A stretch of 64,000 nt of DNA from Desulfomonilaceae bacterium (lineage in GTDB: Bacteria; Desulfobacterota; Desulfomonilia; Desulfomonilales; Desulfomonilaceae). Made by a program: the position numbers and the translations under genes. Below the pieces are notes generated by a model, which saw only the letters and a program-made list of their open reading frames with translations, had not been told where the DNA came from and made no database searches. Below are positions 16,591 through 25,500 of the stretch, in pieces (position 1 is the first letter of the stretch; every line of letters starts with the position of its first letter). The stretch is from assembly GCA_041662605.1 (NCBI GenBank), contig JBAZSD010000021.1, positions 9,032 to 73,031 on the forward strand. The letters run 5' to 3'.

Positions 16591-17103
16591 CTATCTCTTG
16601 TTCTTTTCTCTGGAACAATGCGAGCATATTCCCCGTATCTGGACGTGTCTCGTTTCGGGACATCCCCATTTTGAAATTTCAGGGGGAAGACCGGCATTAT
16701 CAAAACCAGGCCAATAAAAATCTGTGAGGCTTTTACAAACGGTGCAGAACAAGTGGTGATGAGGTTTGAGATTTGGATCGAACCGTGTTTTATCTTCGCA
16801 GAATGATACTCTCGAAATTATTCTACCGCTTTCAAAAGTAGCGAGAGTCCTATAAACGGTATCCAGGGAAATGACAGGCAGGCGATCCTTGACACGGTTG
16901 TAAACATCGTCGGCGGAAGGATGATCATGAGCGCCAATTACTACGCGAAAAATCTCCATTCGCTGGGGAGTAACTTTGATACGTCGCTCCCTGCAGACGG
17001 TTCTAAAGAGTCCAAATTGCTCTTCAGTCAATTGCTGTGATTGGTCTTGCGTCACGTCCAATCCTTGCTTTTTTAGGAAAGCTTCTTGATAGGAGAGAAT
17101 CAC
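16591..17103 (-). CDS. perR: Fur-family regulator, PerR-like
   Basis: This 170-residue Fur-family repressor has the winged-helix part RRIKVTPQRMEIFRVVIG, HDHPSADDVYNRV and ISLDTVYRTLATFESGRIIS. The dimerisation and metal part has PHHHLFCTVCKSL, with two CxxC pairs (CTVC and CSHC) that would hold structural zinc. The PHHHLFC block and the short C-terminus suit PerR-type peroxide sensors. It has a longer than usual N-terminus (about 25 residues before the HTH). It lies downstream of dnaB on the same strand with a 139-bp gap. The diheme peroxidase gene next to it is a plausible target. Confidence 0.82.
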   Translation of the reverse strand: MILSYQEAFLKKQGLDVTQDQSQQLTEEQFGLFRTVCRERRIKVTPQRMEIFRVVIGAHDHPSADDVYNRVKDRLPVISLDTVYRTLATFESGRIISRVSFCEDKTRFDPNLKPHHHLFCTVCKSLTDFYWPGFDNAGLPPEISKWGCPETRHVQIRGICSHCSREKNKR

Positions 17104-17242
17104 AACTGTCCTTCCGAGTCAATCACACAATCTTATTGTTGGTGTCCAGGCGGGTATTTCACGAACAAGCCCTTATTAAGAGGGTTAGATGGTGAACCAC
17201 AACCTGGAAGGCCCATTTATTCGGAAAGCGATTTGGGATTTT

Positions 17243-18628
17243 TTAGAGGTTCGAGAGTATTGCCGAGTCGTCGGCCACAAAATCTTCCCGCTGGGAATAA
17301 GGCCGGAAGGTCGAATACTTGGCGTCGAAAAATGCCGTCACCATGCCGATTGGACCGTTACGCTGCTTTCCGATAATGATCTCGGCTTCACCCTTTTTGG
17401 GGTTATCTTCACTCTTGTTGTACACCTCATCCCGATAAATGAAGATAATAACGTCAGCGTCCTGTTCGATTGCGCCGGATTCCCGTAAATCAGCAAGCTG
17501 AGGTCTTTTGTTAGGTCTTTCCTCGACTTTCCTGTTTAACTGGGATAAGGCGATGATCGGAATGTTAAGCTCCTTGGCCAACGCCTTCAAAGACCTGGAT
17601 ATGTCGGAGATTTCTTTTTCTCTGGAATCAGCTCTTGCCGGTCCTTTCATTAGTTGCAGATAATCTACGATAATCAGCCCCAGATCTTTCTCTTTTTTAA
17701 GACGACGAGCTTTTGCCCGGATCTCTAACGTGCTGATGGCTGGGGTGTCATCAACATACAGGGGAGAATCCGAGATACTGCCCACAGCCAGAGTGAGTCT
17801 CGCCCAGTCTTCCGGGGTAAGGAACCCGGTTCGTAAGCTCTTCAGATTCACTTTGGCCTTGGAGCAAAGTATCCTTAGGGCTATTTGCTCCTTACTCATT
17901 TCCAGGGAAAAAATTGCGGTTGGCTTAGCGGCGTCTGTCGCGGCGTTCATTGCGATGTTCAGCGCCAACGAAGTCTTTCCCATTGAGGGCCGACCTGCGA
18001 CAATAATAAGATCAGAGTTTTGAAAACCTGCTGTCATCGAGTCCAGATCACGAAAACCGGAAGAGACACCGGTAATATTTTCTTTCCTCTCATACAGACT
18101 TTCAATCGTTTGGAAACTCGTCTTCATGAGGTCCTGGATGTGGTAGAAGCCAGTCCCTATCCTGGATTCCCCGACTCTGAACAGAATCTGTTCAGCTTCA
18201 TCGAGAAATTCATCCACATCCTGCTGTTCATCGTAGCATCTGGTCGATATTTCGGTAGACGCTGATATGAGTTGCCGGAGGATGGACTTTTCTTTGACGA
18301 CTTTGGCGTAATGAATAATGTTTGCAGCGCTTGGTACTGCATCGATCAGCTCCATTAAAAATAAGGCGCCACCGACATTCTCGAAAACACCCTTTTCTTT
18401 TAGTCCGGATGTGAGTGTTATGAGATCAACCGGTTCGTTTTTGTTGAACAGGTCAACAATTGCGTAGAAGATGTTGCGGTGAGCTTCTCTGTAGAAATCT
18501 TCAGGAGAGAGTGTAGCTAGAACCTTGGGGACGGCGTCATTATCGATAAGTAATCCCCCCAGTATGGCGCGTTCGCCTTCGAGAAACTGGGGGGGAGTCT
18601 TCATATGCGCGTTACTGTCCTGCGCCAT
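17243..18628 (-). CDS. dnaB: Replicative DNA helicase DnaB
   Basis: This 461-residue protein has the DnaB N-terminal domain (PPQFLEGERAILGGLLIDND onward) and a RecA-like helicase core. Walker A is AGRPSMGKTSLALNIA near residues 208-223, Walker B is LGLIIVDYLQLM, then IIALSQLNRKVEERPNKRP, LRESGAIEQDADVI and KQRNGPIG. It forms the hexameric ring that unwinds DNA at the replication fork. Length and motifs are normal and no intein is present. It overlaps rplI by 17 bp in the classical rpsF-rpsR-rplI-dnaB order. Confidence 0.97.
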   Translation of the reverse strand: MAQDSNAHMKTPPQFLEGERAILGGLLIDNDAVPKVLATLSPEDFYREAHRNIFYAIVDLFNKNEPVDLITLTSGLKEKGVFENVGGALFLMELIDAVPSAANIIHYAKVVKEKSILRQLISASTEISTRCYDEQQDVDEFLDEAEQILFRVGESRIGTGFYHIQDLMKTSFQTIESLYERKENITGVSSGFRDLDSMTAGFQNSDLIIVAGRPSMGKTSLALNIAMNAATDAAKPTAIFSLEMSKEQIALRILCSKAKVNLKSLRTGFLTPEDWARLTLAVGSISDSPLYVDDTPAISTLEIRAKARRLKKEKDLGLIIVDYLQLMKGPARADSREKEISDISRSLKALAKELNIPIIALSQLNRKVEERPNKRPQLADLRESGAIEQDADVIIFIYRDEVYNKSEDNPKKGEAEIIIGKQRNGPIGMVTAFFDAKYSTFRPYSQREDFVADDSAILSNL

Positions 18629-19085
18629 CCTTCGATGAGCCCTCTGGGGTAACCACTACCTTAAGTGTGGCTATGACTTCCGGATGTAATCTAACAGAAG
18701 CGGAGTACTCACCTATACGCTTTATAGGTTCGGACAACGAGATTTTCCTTCTGTCGAACTCATAGCCTTGCTGGGCAAGAGCTTCTGCGACGTCCGCGTT
18801 AGTTACTGAACCAAACAAACGAGCGTCCTGGTCTCTGGATTTTCGGACAAAAGTCAGGACAACAGAGGAAATGCCCTCCGCCTGAGTTTCTGCAGCGCCT
18901 CTGGCTTTAGCGAGCTTTTTCTGTTTTGCCTCGATTAGTCCCTTGTAGAAGTTGAGATTCTTGTCTGTGGCCAAACAAGCCAGTTTTTTCGGCAAAAGAT
19001 AATTCCGGGCGTAGCCGTCCTTCACTTTTACAGTCTGGCCGACCAAACCCAAGTCTTCAATATGATCAAGTAATATTACATTCAT
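18612..19085 (-). CDS. rplI: 50S ribosomal protein L9
   Basis: This 157-residue L9 starts MNVILLDHIEDLGLVGQTV, continues with the signature KDGYARNYLLPKKLA, has a long connecting helix, and a C-terminal rRNA-binding domain (ARLFGSVTNADVAEALAQQG). Length is normal. It lies between rpsR and dnaB on the same strand. Confidence 0.97.
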   Translation of the reverse strand: MNVILLDHIEDLGLVGQTVKVKDGYARNYLLPKKLACLATDKNLNFYKGLIEAKQKKLAKARGAAETQAEGISSVVLTFVRKSRDQDARLFGSVTNADVAEALAQQGYEFDRRKISLSEPIKRIGEYSASVRLHPEVIATLKVVVTPEGSSKDGAGQ

Positions 19086-19107
19086 GGCTCATACTCCGTT
19101 ACAGAAA

Positions 19108-19353
19108 CTAGCGTCTGGGCACGGTGAAGGGCAGAAGCGCTATGTTTCTTGCTCTCTTGATAGCGGTAGTCAACTGTCTCTGATGTTTAGCGCAATTCCC
19201 GGAAATTCTTCTTGGGACTATCTTCCCGCGCTCGGTAACAAAAATCCTCAGAAGGCTTGGATCCTTGTAGTCCATTCGCAATCCGGAATCAGCGCAGAAC
19301 CTGCAAACCTTACTCCTTGGGAAGGGGCGACGTTTCTGTGGTCTGTTATTCAT
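19108..19353 (-). CDS. rpsR: 30S ribosomal protein S18
   Basis: This 81-residue basic protein has the S18 pattern KVCRFCADSGLRMDYKDP, LLRIFVTERGKIVPRRISG and CAKHQRQLTTAIKRARNIA. The CRFC pair with the later Cys and His (GNCAKHQ) marks the zinc-binding form of S18. It overlaps rpsF by four bases. Confidence 0.97.
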   Translation of the reverse strand: MNNRPQKRRPFPRSKVCRFCADSGLRMDYKDPSLLRIFVTERGKIVPRRISGNCAKHQRQLTTAIKRARNIALLPFTVPRR

Positions 19354-19880
19354 AGTCCCTCCTCCTTGGTCGGGCTTTCGCTAGACGCGATATTCTCAGT
19401 AGATGCGGGCTCTTCAGCTACCAATTCCTCTGACGGCTGCGGCAATACCTCGGTTACTTCTGTTTCTTGAACCATCACATCTGTCAGGGCTTCGGCCGTC
19501 TCGGATTTCGCTTCTTCTGTCGGCGCTTCCGGGCTCGCCTCAGTGACTACGGCTTCTTTCTCGGCTTTGGCCTTAAAAGCCTCGAGATCAACTTCATCAT
19601 CCAGTTTAACAGTCAGGTATTTCATGACGTCTTCAGTGATCTTGAACTGCCGTTCCAACTCGTTGATGAGTTGAGGCCCACTGACGAAATCGAAAAGGAT
19701 GTATCGTCCTTTATCTTTTTTTCGGACCAGATAAGCTAGCTTCCTGGTCCCCCAGTCCTCGATCTTGATGATTTCCCCGGCGTGATCCTTTATTATAACG
19801 CTCAAACGCTCATTTAGCGCTTTCACGTCATCATCCGGCATGTCGGGATCGAGGACTATTAATGCCTCGTACCGTCTCAT
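19350..19880 (-). CDS. rpsF: 30S ribosomal protein S6 with long acidic tail
   Basis: The first ~100 residues are ordinary S6 (MRRYEALIVLDPD, GGTRKLAYLV-type strand, KGRYILFDFVSGPQ, ERQFKITEDVMKYLTVK). The chain then runs on for about 75 residues rich in Glu, Ala, Ser, Thr and Val (EASPEAPTEEAKSETAEAL onward), giving 176 residues in place of the usual 95-140. The tail is low-complexity and acidic and probably disordered. It begins the rpsF-rpsR-rplI-dnaB operon, with its promoter in 19881-20063. Confidence 0.96.
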   Translation of the reverse strand: MRRYEALIVLDPDMPDDDVKALNERLSVIIKDHAGEIIKIEDWGTRKLAYLVRKKDKGRYILFDFVSGPQLINELERQFKITEDVMKYLTVKLDDEVDLEAFKAKAEKEAVVTEASPEAPTEEAKSETAEALTDVMVQETEVTEVLPQPSEELVAEEPASTENIASSESPTKEEGL

Positions 19881-20063
19881 AGTAGCTCCTTTCGGCTATC
19901 AAGCCCTGTAAAGGGCAAGGAGGGTTAATGTGAAATTGGTAGATTACCTAAAAATGGATAATTGCGCAACTGTTTTTTGGGAGAGTGTTTGGAGGAATCG
20001 AAGTTTGGAACTCTAATATTCAGGGCGCCGAATGAATAATCCGACACATCCGAGATGCGTTTG

Positions 20064-20351
20064 CTAACGCTTCAGCATCTCCTTGCAGTCCACACAACGC
20101 CATACATTCTCGCGTATGAAGAAAAAAACTATCCCAACGGCGATGAAAATTGAACCGATGTAATAAAGCGCAGGTAAAGCGAACCTCATAAACCACGGAG
20201 CCTGATAAAAGTTGGTAAAGAAACCGTAACCGGCCATCAGACACAGGCCAAGCAAAATAATAACTACGCCTGCGGGAGCGGAAAGTATTCTCCGAGACGA
20301 TTTTCTCATCACACCGCCGCAAACTCCGCATAATTTAACCTTGCTTGTCAT
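20064..20351 (-). CDS. Small membrane protein with two zinc-ribbon CxxC knuckles
   Basis: This 95-residue product starts at the ATG at 20351, which has GGGGAAAG upstream. CGVC lies near residue 8 and CVDC near residue 85. Between them are two hydrophobic helices (APAGVVIILLGLCLMAGYGF and YYIGSIFIAVGIVFFFI). The two CxxC pairs at opposite ends could meet on the cytoplasmic side and bind zinc. I do not recognise a named family. It stands alone between atpE and rpsF. Confidence 0.6.
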   Translation of the reverse strand: MTSKVKLCGVCGGVMRKSSRRILSAPAGVVIILLGLCLMAGYGFFTNFYQAPWFMRFALPALYYIGSIFIAVGIVFFFIRENVWRCVDCKEMLKR

Positions 20352-20466
20352 ACCGCTTTCCCCGATGGATACCGCAAACACAAATACCCCAAACTATGAG
20401 ATATAGAAACATGTGAAATTATAAAACAGAATATCTTGGGTCCTGGAAGATTCAGGGTAGGATAAA

Positions 20467-20488
20467 GGGGGCCCTCAAAGTGGCCCCC
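20467..20488 (-). terminator. Terminator after atpE
   Basis: On the minus strand GGGGGCC and GGCCCCC form a 7-bp G/C-rich stem with an 8-base loop, 10 bp past the atpE stop, followed by TTTATCC. The T-tract is short, so efficiency is uncertain, but the place and stem suit the end of the atpZ-I-B-E transcript. Confidence 0.6.
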
Positions 20489-20497
20489 AAGATGAAC

Positions 20498-20845
20498 TTA
20501 AACGCCAAGGAATTTGACGTAAGGATTACCGAAAAGAAGAATCAGCGCAACGACAAGCGCGTAAATGGTCAGAGATTCGATCATGGCCAAGCCGATGATC
20601 ATGGTGGTCAGAATACGGCCACCGGCTTCAGGGTTCCTGGAGGTGCCTTCGCAGGCTCCACCGATGGCGGTGCCCATACCGATTCCACTACCAATAGCGC
20701 CAAGACCGATCGCCAAACCGGCGCCAAGAACTGTCCACTGAATTATGCCTGCGGCCGCTGCGGTGATTTCACCGGCGGCGAAGGCCAAACCGGCGCAGAG
20801 ACTAAGGGCGATTGTCATCAAACCAGCGATAAATACTTTTCTCAT
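20498..20845 (-). CDS. atpE: ATP synthase F0 subunit c
   Basis: This 115-residue proteolipid has an N-terminal signal-like helix (residues 1-24, MRKVFIAGLMTIALSLCAG), as seen in several deltaproteobacterial c subunits, and then the two-helix hairpin. Helix 1 has GAIGSGIGMGTAIGG, the loop has RNPEAGG, and helix 2 carries the ion-binding Glu90 in MIESLTIYALVVALILL. Where sodium-type rings have Gln in helix 1, this protein has Met57, and the residue two after Glu90 is Leu not Thr. A proton-driven ring is therefore more likely. The start at 20845 gives the better N-terminus than one six codons upstream. Confidence 0.95.
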   Translation of the reverse strand: MRKVFIAGLMTIALSLCAGLAFAAGEITAAAAGIIQWTVLGAGLAIGLGAIGSGIGMGTAIGGACEGTSRNPEAGGRILTTMIIGLAMIESLTIYALVVALILLFGNPYVKFLGV

Positions 20846-20875
20846 CAAATAAAAACCTCCCATGTTGTTGGAATA

Positions 20876-21598
20876 TCAGTGAGCTTCTTCCAGAGATCCG
20901 GTTATGTACATCATGGTCAGCATGATGAACACGAGAGTCTGAATGAAAGAAGTGAACACTTGCAAAAACATCATTGGCAAAGGAACCAGATAAGGCACAA
21001 GCATCGTTAGAATTATAATGGCTAGATCCTCGCCCATTATGTTTCCAAAAAGTCGGAAGCTCAGTGAGAGGATCCGGCTGAAATGCCCAATCAGTTCGAT
21101 TGGAAGCATCAATGGAATCAACCACGGTACGGGTCCAAGAAAATGTTTGATGTAATGGGTTCCGTGCGCCTTGATCCCAACATAATGAGTCGTAAAAAAC
21201 GCAACAAGCGCCAATGCCAGCGTCGTGTTGAGATTATTGGTAGAAGATTGGAACCATGGAATTATTCCGATCAGGTTACACGTTAAAATGAACAGAGCTA
21301 AAGACGCTATTAAAGGAAAATAGTGTCTTCCATGTTCGCCCATGGTCTGAACGACTATGTCTTCGAGGGTCGATACGATAACCTCCCAGAAATTCTGGCC
21401 GCCTCTCGGAATCATCTCAAGTTTGTTCTTCACAAGGACAGCGGCTACCACGAGGATAATCATAACAAGCCAGGTGTTCAGAACGTTGTTGATATCGGCG
21501 TGAGTAACTCCCTGACTCTCAAAAAAATGCCCCATCGAATGCAATAAAGGATTTGCGACGGCGTCAGTAAACACAGGCGGGTGAATGCTAGCTGACAT
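20876..21598 (-). CDS. atpB: ATP synthase F0 subunit a
   Basis: This 240-residue polytopic protein has the subunit a block LSFRLFGNIMGEDLAIIIL with the essential stator Arg. The conserved middle (TCNLIGIIPWFQSSTNNLNTTLALA) and C-terminal PMMFLQVFTSFIQTLVFIML helix are also present. It forms the proton half-channels next to the c ring in the inner membrane. Length is normal. It lies between atpI (4-bp gap) and atpE (30-bp gap). F1 genes and subunit b are not in this window, as usual for the split ATPase operons of this phylum. Confidence 0.96.
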   Translation of the reverse strand: MSASIHPPVFTDAVANPLLHSMGHFFESQGVTHADINNVLNTWLVMIILVVAAVLVKNKLEMIPRGGQNFWEVIVSTLEDIVVQTMGEHGRHYFPLIASLALFILTCNLIGIIPWFQSSTNNLNTTLALALVAFFTTHYVGIKAHGTHYIKHFLGPVPWLIPLMLPIELIGHFSRILSLSFRLFGNIMGEDLAIIILTMLVPYLVPLPMMFLQVFTSFIQTLVFIMLTMMYITGSLEEAH

Positions 21599-21601
21599 TT
21601 A

Positions 21602-21985
21602 TTAGACCTCCTTCGGCCTCCTATTCGATATATAGATTAGCGTCAACATTATAAAAAGTCCGGCCGGGACTACAGACAGCCCGGTGATAAGTCCGACCGG
21701 ATCTACTTTTTCAAATTTTATCAGACAAAAAAGGCAGACCGCCAGTAAAACAAGTCTTAAATAGAAGCCGCCCATCATTGTAACCATAGCGCGACCCTTG
21801 TTAAGAAAATCCGACTTCTTGATCCGGCGAGCTGAAAGCCATGCGTTCAGTAAAACCAGACTGCCGCCTGCGGCATATCCCAGAGTGAATCTCATAGGCG
21901 CGAACGCAAAACAGGCGATAAAACCTGCAAAAAAAACAATCCCTGACAGGAGAAACCAGATCTTAGGGATTTTTTGAAAGTCCAT
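21602..21985 (-). CDS. atpI: ATP synthase subunit I-like membrane protein
   Basis: This protein of about 127 residues has four hydrophobic helices in the AtpI (ATP synthase I chain) pattern: IWFLLSGIVFFAGFIACF, MRFTLGYAAGGSLVLLNAW, a third helix RLVLLAVCLFCLI, and LITGLSVVPAGLFIMLTLI. It helps assemble the c ring in other bacteria. The ATG at 21985 is preferred; an upstream ATG at 22039 would overlap atpZ further. It lies in the order atpZ-atpI-atpB-atpE. Confidence 0.8.
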   Translation of the reverse strand: MDFQKIPKIWFLLSGIVFFAGFIACFAFAPMRFTLGYAAGGSLVLLNAWLSARRIKKSDFLNKGRAMVTMMGGFYLRLVLLAVCLFCLIKFEKVDPVGLITGLSVVPAGLFIMLTLIYISNRRPKEV

Positions 21986-22331
21986 TCGTCCGCCCCGAAT
22001 GTTGGGTTCGAAGTTGTTTTCGAACCTCAATCCAGACATTTCGGCTCGCAGCCGCTATTCCAAGAAGAAAAAATATAATACTTAAATATGGAAATGTGCC
22101 GAACTTTCCATCCAACCAGTATCCCAGAGCAGCCCCGATCAGGATAGCAAAAACAATCGACGCGCCTAATTGAAGGCCATCTCCGACTAGCGTCCAGGTT
22201 GTTTGTATGTTCTTCACTAGAGTTACTTTGGTTACCAGATGAGGACTGCTTTTGTCAACAACGTTATGCCCGGGAGGCTTCAAAAAAAGCGTCCGTGACA
22301 ATTCCAGCAGGCTCACTTCATTTAACAACAA
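21963..22331 (-). CDS. atpZ: AtpZ/AtpI-family F0 accessory protein
   Basis: The 122-residue product has a polar N-terminus of about 50 residues followed by two membrane helices: LQLGASIVFAILIGAALGYWLDGKFG-type, which is the AtpZ hallmark, and YLSIIFFLLGIAAASRNVW. AtpZ proteins are linked to c-ring assembly or Mg/Ca transport next to ATP synthase genes. It is the first gene of the operon and overlaps the start of atpI. The N-terminal 30 residues before the helices are unusually long, so the true start may be internal. Confidence 0.75.
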   Translation of the reverse strand: MLLNEVSLLELSRTLFLKPPGHNVVDKSSPHLVTKVTLVKNIQTTWTLVGDGLQLGASIVFAILIGAALGYWLDGKFGTFPYLSIIFFLLGIAAASRNVWIEVRKQLRTQHSGRTNGLSKNP

Positions 22332-22506
22332 TTCCCTGAAGCTATCCAGAAAATTCTCCCCTCAGCGTTGAAATTGTTAGTTTTGTTGACGGTATTTGGC
22401 TCCGGTGATAAGCTGAAACCATTATTTGCGCTTCATTCATGACTTTGGCGCTTCTTTTTCATAACTCCCTAACATTTCTTTTTTTCTGCGTTCTATAAGA
22501 GACGCG

Positions 22507-25500
22507 ATGAGCCTGTCACAAAAATATAACCTGGGAATTACGGCTCGGGTAGTTGAAGAGTTTCTCACTTCAAAGCTGCCGATAATTTTCATAATTGGGT
22601 CACTCCTGGCTGGCGCGGCAGCGCTTATAGTGACTCCCCGCGAAGAAGACCCGCAAATCGTGGTGCCGGTTATTGATGTCATGATCAATTTCCCGGGCGC
22701 GTCCGCTCATGAAATTGAAAACCTTGTAACAATAAACCTTGAACGCAAACTGTGGGAAATTGATGGGGTTGAATACATTTATTCCTCATCCAGACCAGGG
22801 GGGGCAGTTGTCACTGCCCGTTTCTATGTCGGTCAGGAGAGAGAAAAAAGCATTCTAAAGGTTTACAGCAAGATAATGGCGTATACCCCGGACGTGCCTC
22901 CCGGGGTTACAGGATGGGTCATCCGGCCGGTTGAGATAGATGACGTCCCTATAGTCACTTTTGCCTTATACAGTTCGGCCTATTCCGATTATGAACTGAG
23001 AAGAGTCGCTGACGAGATAATACATCGACTGCAAAGCATTCCGGACACCGGAAAGACCTACGTGGTCGGGGGACGGGAAAGACAGATAAGAGTCCTGCTC
23101 CAACCGGAGAGGATGTCTGCAAGGCACGTCGCTCCATTAGACTTGGTTCGTTCCCTCAAAGGCGCAAACGTAAATTTGCTTGCCGGATCCATGGACATAC
23201 TGGACAGGGAAATTATTGTCGAAGCCGGTCCATTTATCAAATCCGCGGATGAAGTCAGTAGCCTTGTCATTGGAATAGACCAGGGCAAACCTGTTTATTT
23301 CAGGGATGTCGCTGAAATAATTGATGGGCCGGCGGAAGTCACTTCGTATACGAGCCTTACTTTCGGGGCTGGGGCGCATGCGGACCCTGAAACTCGTAAC
23401 TTGCCTGGGGCCATTCCAGGGAAAACTTACAATCAGGTCACGATTGCGGTAGCCAAACGCAAGGGTACTAACGCCGTTCAGGTTGCCGATGGACTCATAA
23501 GGAAGTTCGAGGATCTAAAGAAAGATGTAATCCCGTCTGATATGCGCTTTCTAGTCACGCGCAATTATGGGAAAACAGCCAATGACAAGGTAAATGAACT
23601 GGTCAAACATTTACTGATAGCGATTGTAAGCATTATAGCGCTCCTGACAATAATGTTGGGCTGGCGAGAGGCCATGATCGTGGCTCTTGCCGTTCCGATG
23701 ACACTCTCTGTTACACTTCTCGCTAATTATCTGTTCGGTTATACGATTAACAGGGTAACCCTCTTCGCTCTGATCCTGTCACTCGGGTTGCTCGTGGATG
23801 ATCCCATTGTAGACGTTGAAAACATTCATCGCCATTTTAAGCTGAAGACCCATCCACCGTTAGATTCAACTATCCTTGCCGTGGATGAGGTCCGTCCTCC
23901 AACAATCCTGGCCACTCTGGCTGTTATAGCGTCGTTTCTTCCCCTGTTCTTTATCACCGGAATGATGGGCCCATATATGAGGCCAATGGCCATAAACGTT
24001 CCGATAGCCATGATGATGTCCCTGGCCGTAGCCTTTACTGTAACACCGTGGGCCACCTACCACGCTTTACGAAAAGAATACGACCGTAAATCCGAACCTT
24101 ATGATTTCAAGAGTGGAACAATTTACAAAACTTACCGGGCGATAGTGATCCCTTTCCTGGAAAGCCGCAGGAAGAGCCATTATCTCTTGGGCCTGATCGG
24201 GTTGGCGTTCATAGGATCCGTCGCCCTGGTCGGACTTAACCTGGTTCCAATGAAGATGCTGCCCTTTGACAACAAAAACGAATTTCTTATCCTCGTAGAT
24301 ATGCCGGAAGGAACCACGCTGGAATCAACAGATAAGGTAGCTCGGGATGTTAAGCTATACCTGGCTTCCGTCAATGAGGTTAGGGACATTGAAACCTTTG
24401 TTGGGGTCGCGTCGCCTATGGATTTCAACGGAATGGTTCGCCAGTATTATCTGCGAGATGGCCCCTATCTGGCGGACATAAGGGTAAATCTGATCGACAA
24501 GGAGGATCGGCAATTCCAGAGTCACGCAATAGCGTTGAGAATTAGACCGGCAATAGAGGAAATTGCTCGCAAGTGGAACGCAAACATAAAACTGGTGGAA
24601 GTTCCACCGGGTCCTCCGGTGTTTTCAACGCTGGTAGCGGAGGTTTACGGGCCGCCCGAAGCGTCCTACGATGAAATTGCGGCTCTGGCCAAACGTGTAA
24701 GAAAGCTCATGGAAGAAACGACTGATGTCGTTGATGTAGATGACTCAATTACAGCCCCTCAAACGCAATACAATTTTTTGGTTGATCGGACAAAGGCCGG
24801 TCAGCACAGTCTAACTGAAGATCAGATCGCTCAGTCCGCAAAAATCCTTTTGGGTGGGGAATCTCCGTCAATAGCCCATTCCAACAAGGAGAGAAATCCC
24901 CTGGAGATAAATCTTCGCCTCCCCCAAGCGCTTAGGTCCCGGATACAGGACATGGGCTCGATCAAACTTAAAGGCTCCGATGGCTCAATGACGCCTTTTG
25001 CGGAACTTGGATCGATTGAGAAAACAACCCTGGATAAAACCATATTTAGAAAAAACTTGCACCAAGTAGTCTATGTAGTTGGAGACACAGCGGGTCTAAG
25101 TCCGGTCAACGCTATCCTCGAACTGACTTCATCCACAAAACAACTCAACATTCCCAAAGGTTACGAAATAAATTGGGCGGGTGAGGGAGAGTGGAAAATA
25201 ACTCTTGATGTATTCCGGGATCTGGGAATAGCGTTTTTCGTCGCATTGGTATTGATCTATGTTCTACTCGTGCAGCAGACAGAGTCTTTCTCCGTGCCTC
25301 TCGTTATAATGATCGCCATCCCACTTACGCTTATTGGCATTTTGCCGGGATTCGCCATACTTAACATCCTGTTCGCTTCTCATATAGGAAAATACACGGA
25401 CTCTATTTTCTTTACCGCCACCGCAATGATAGGAATGATAGCTCTCGCGGGGATTGTTGTCCGAAATTCCATAATTTTGATTGATTTCATCCATGTCAGG

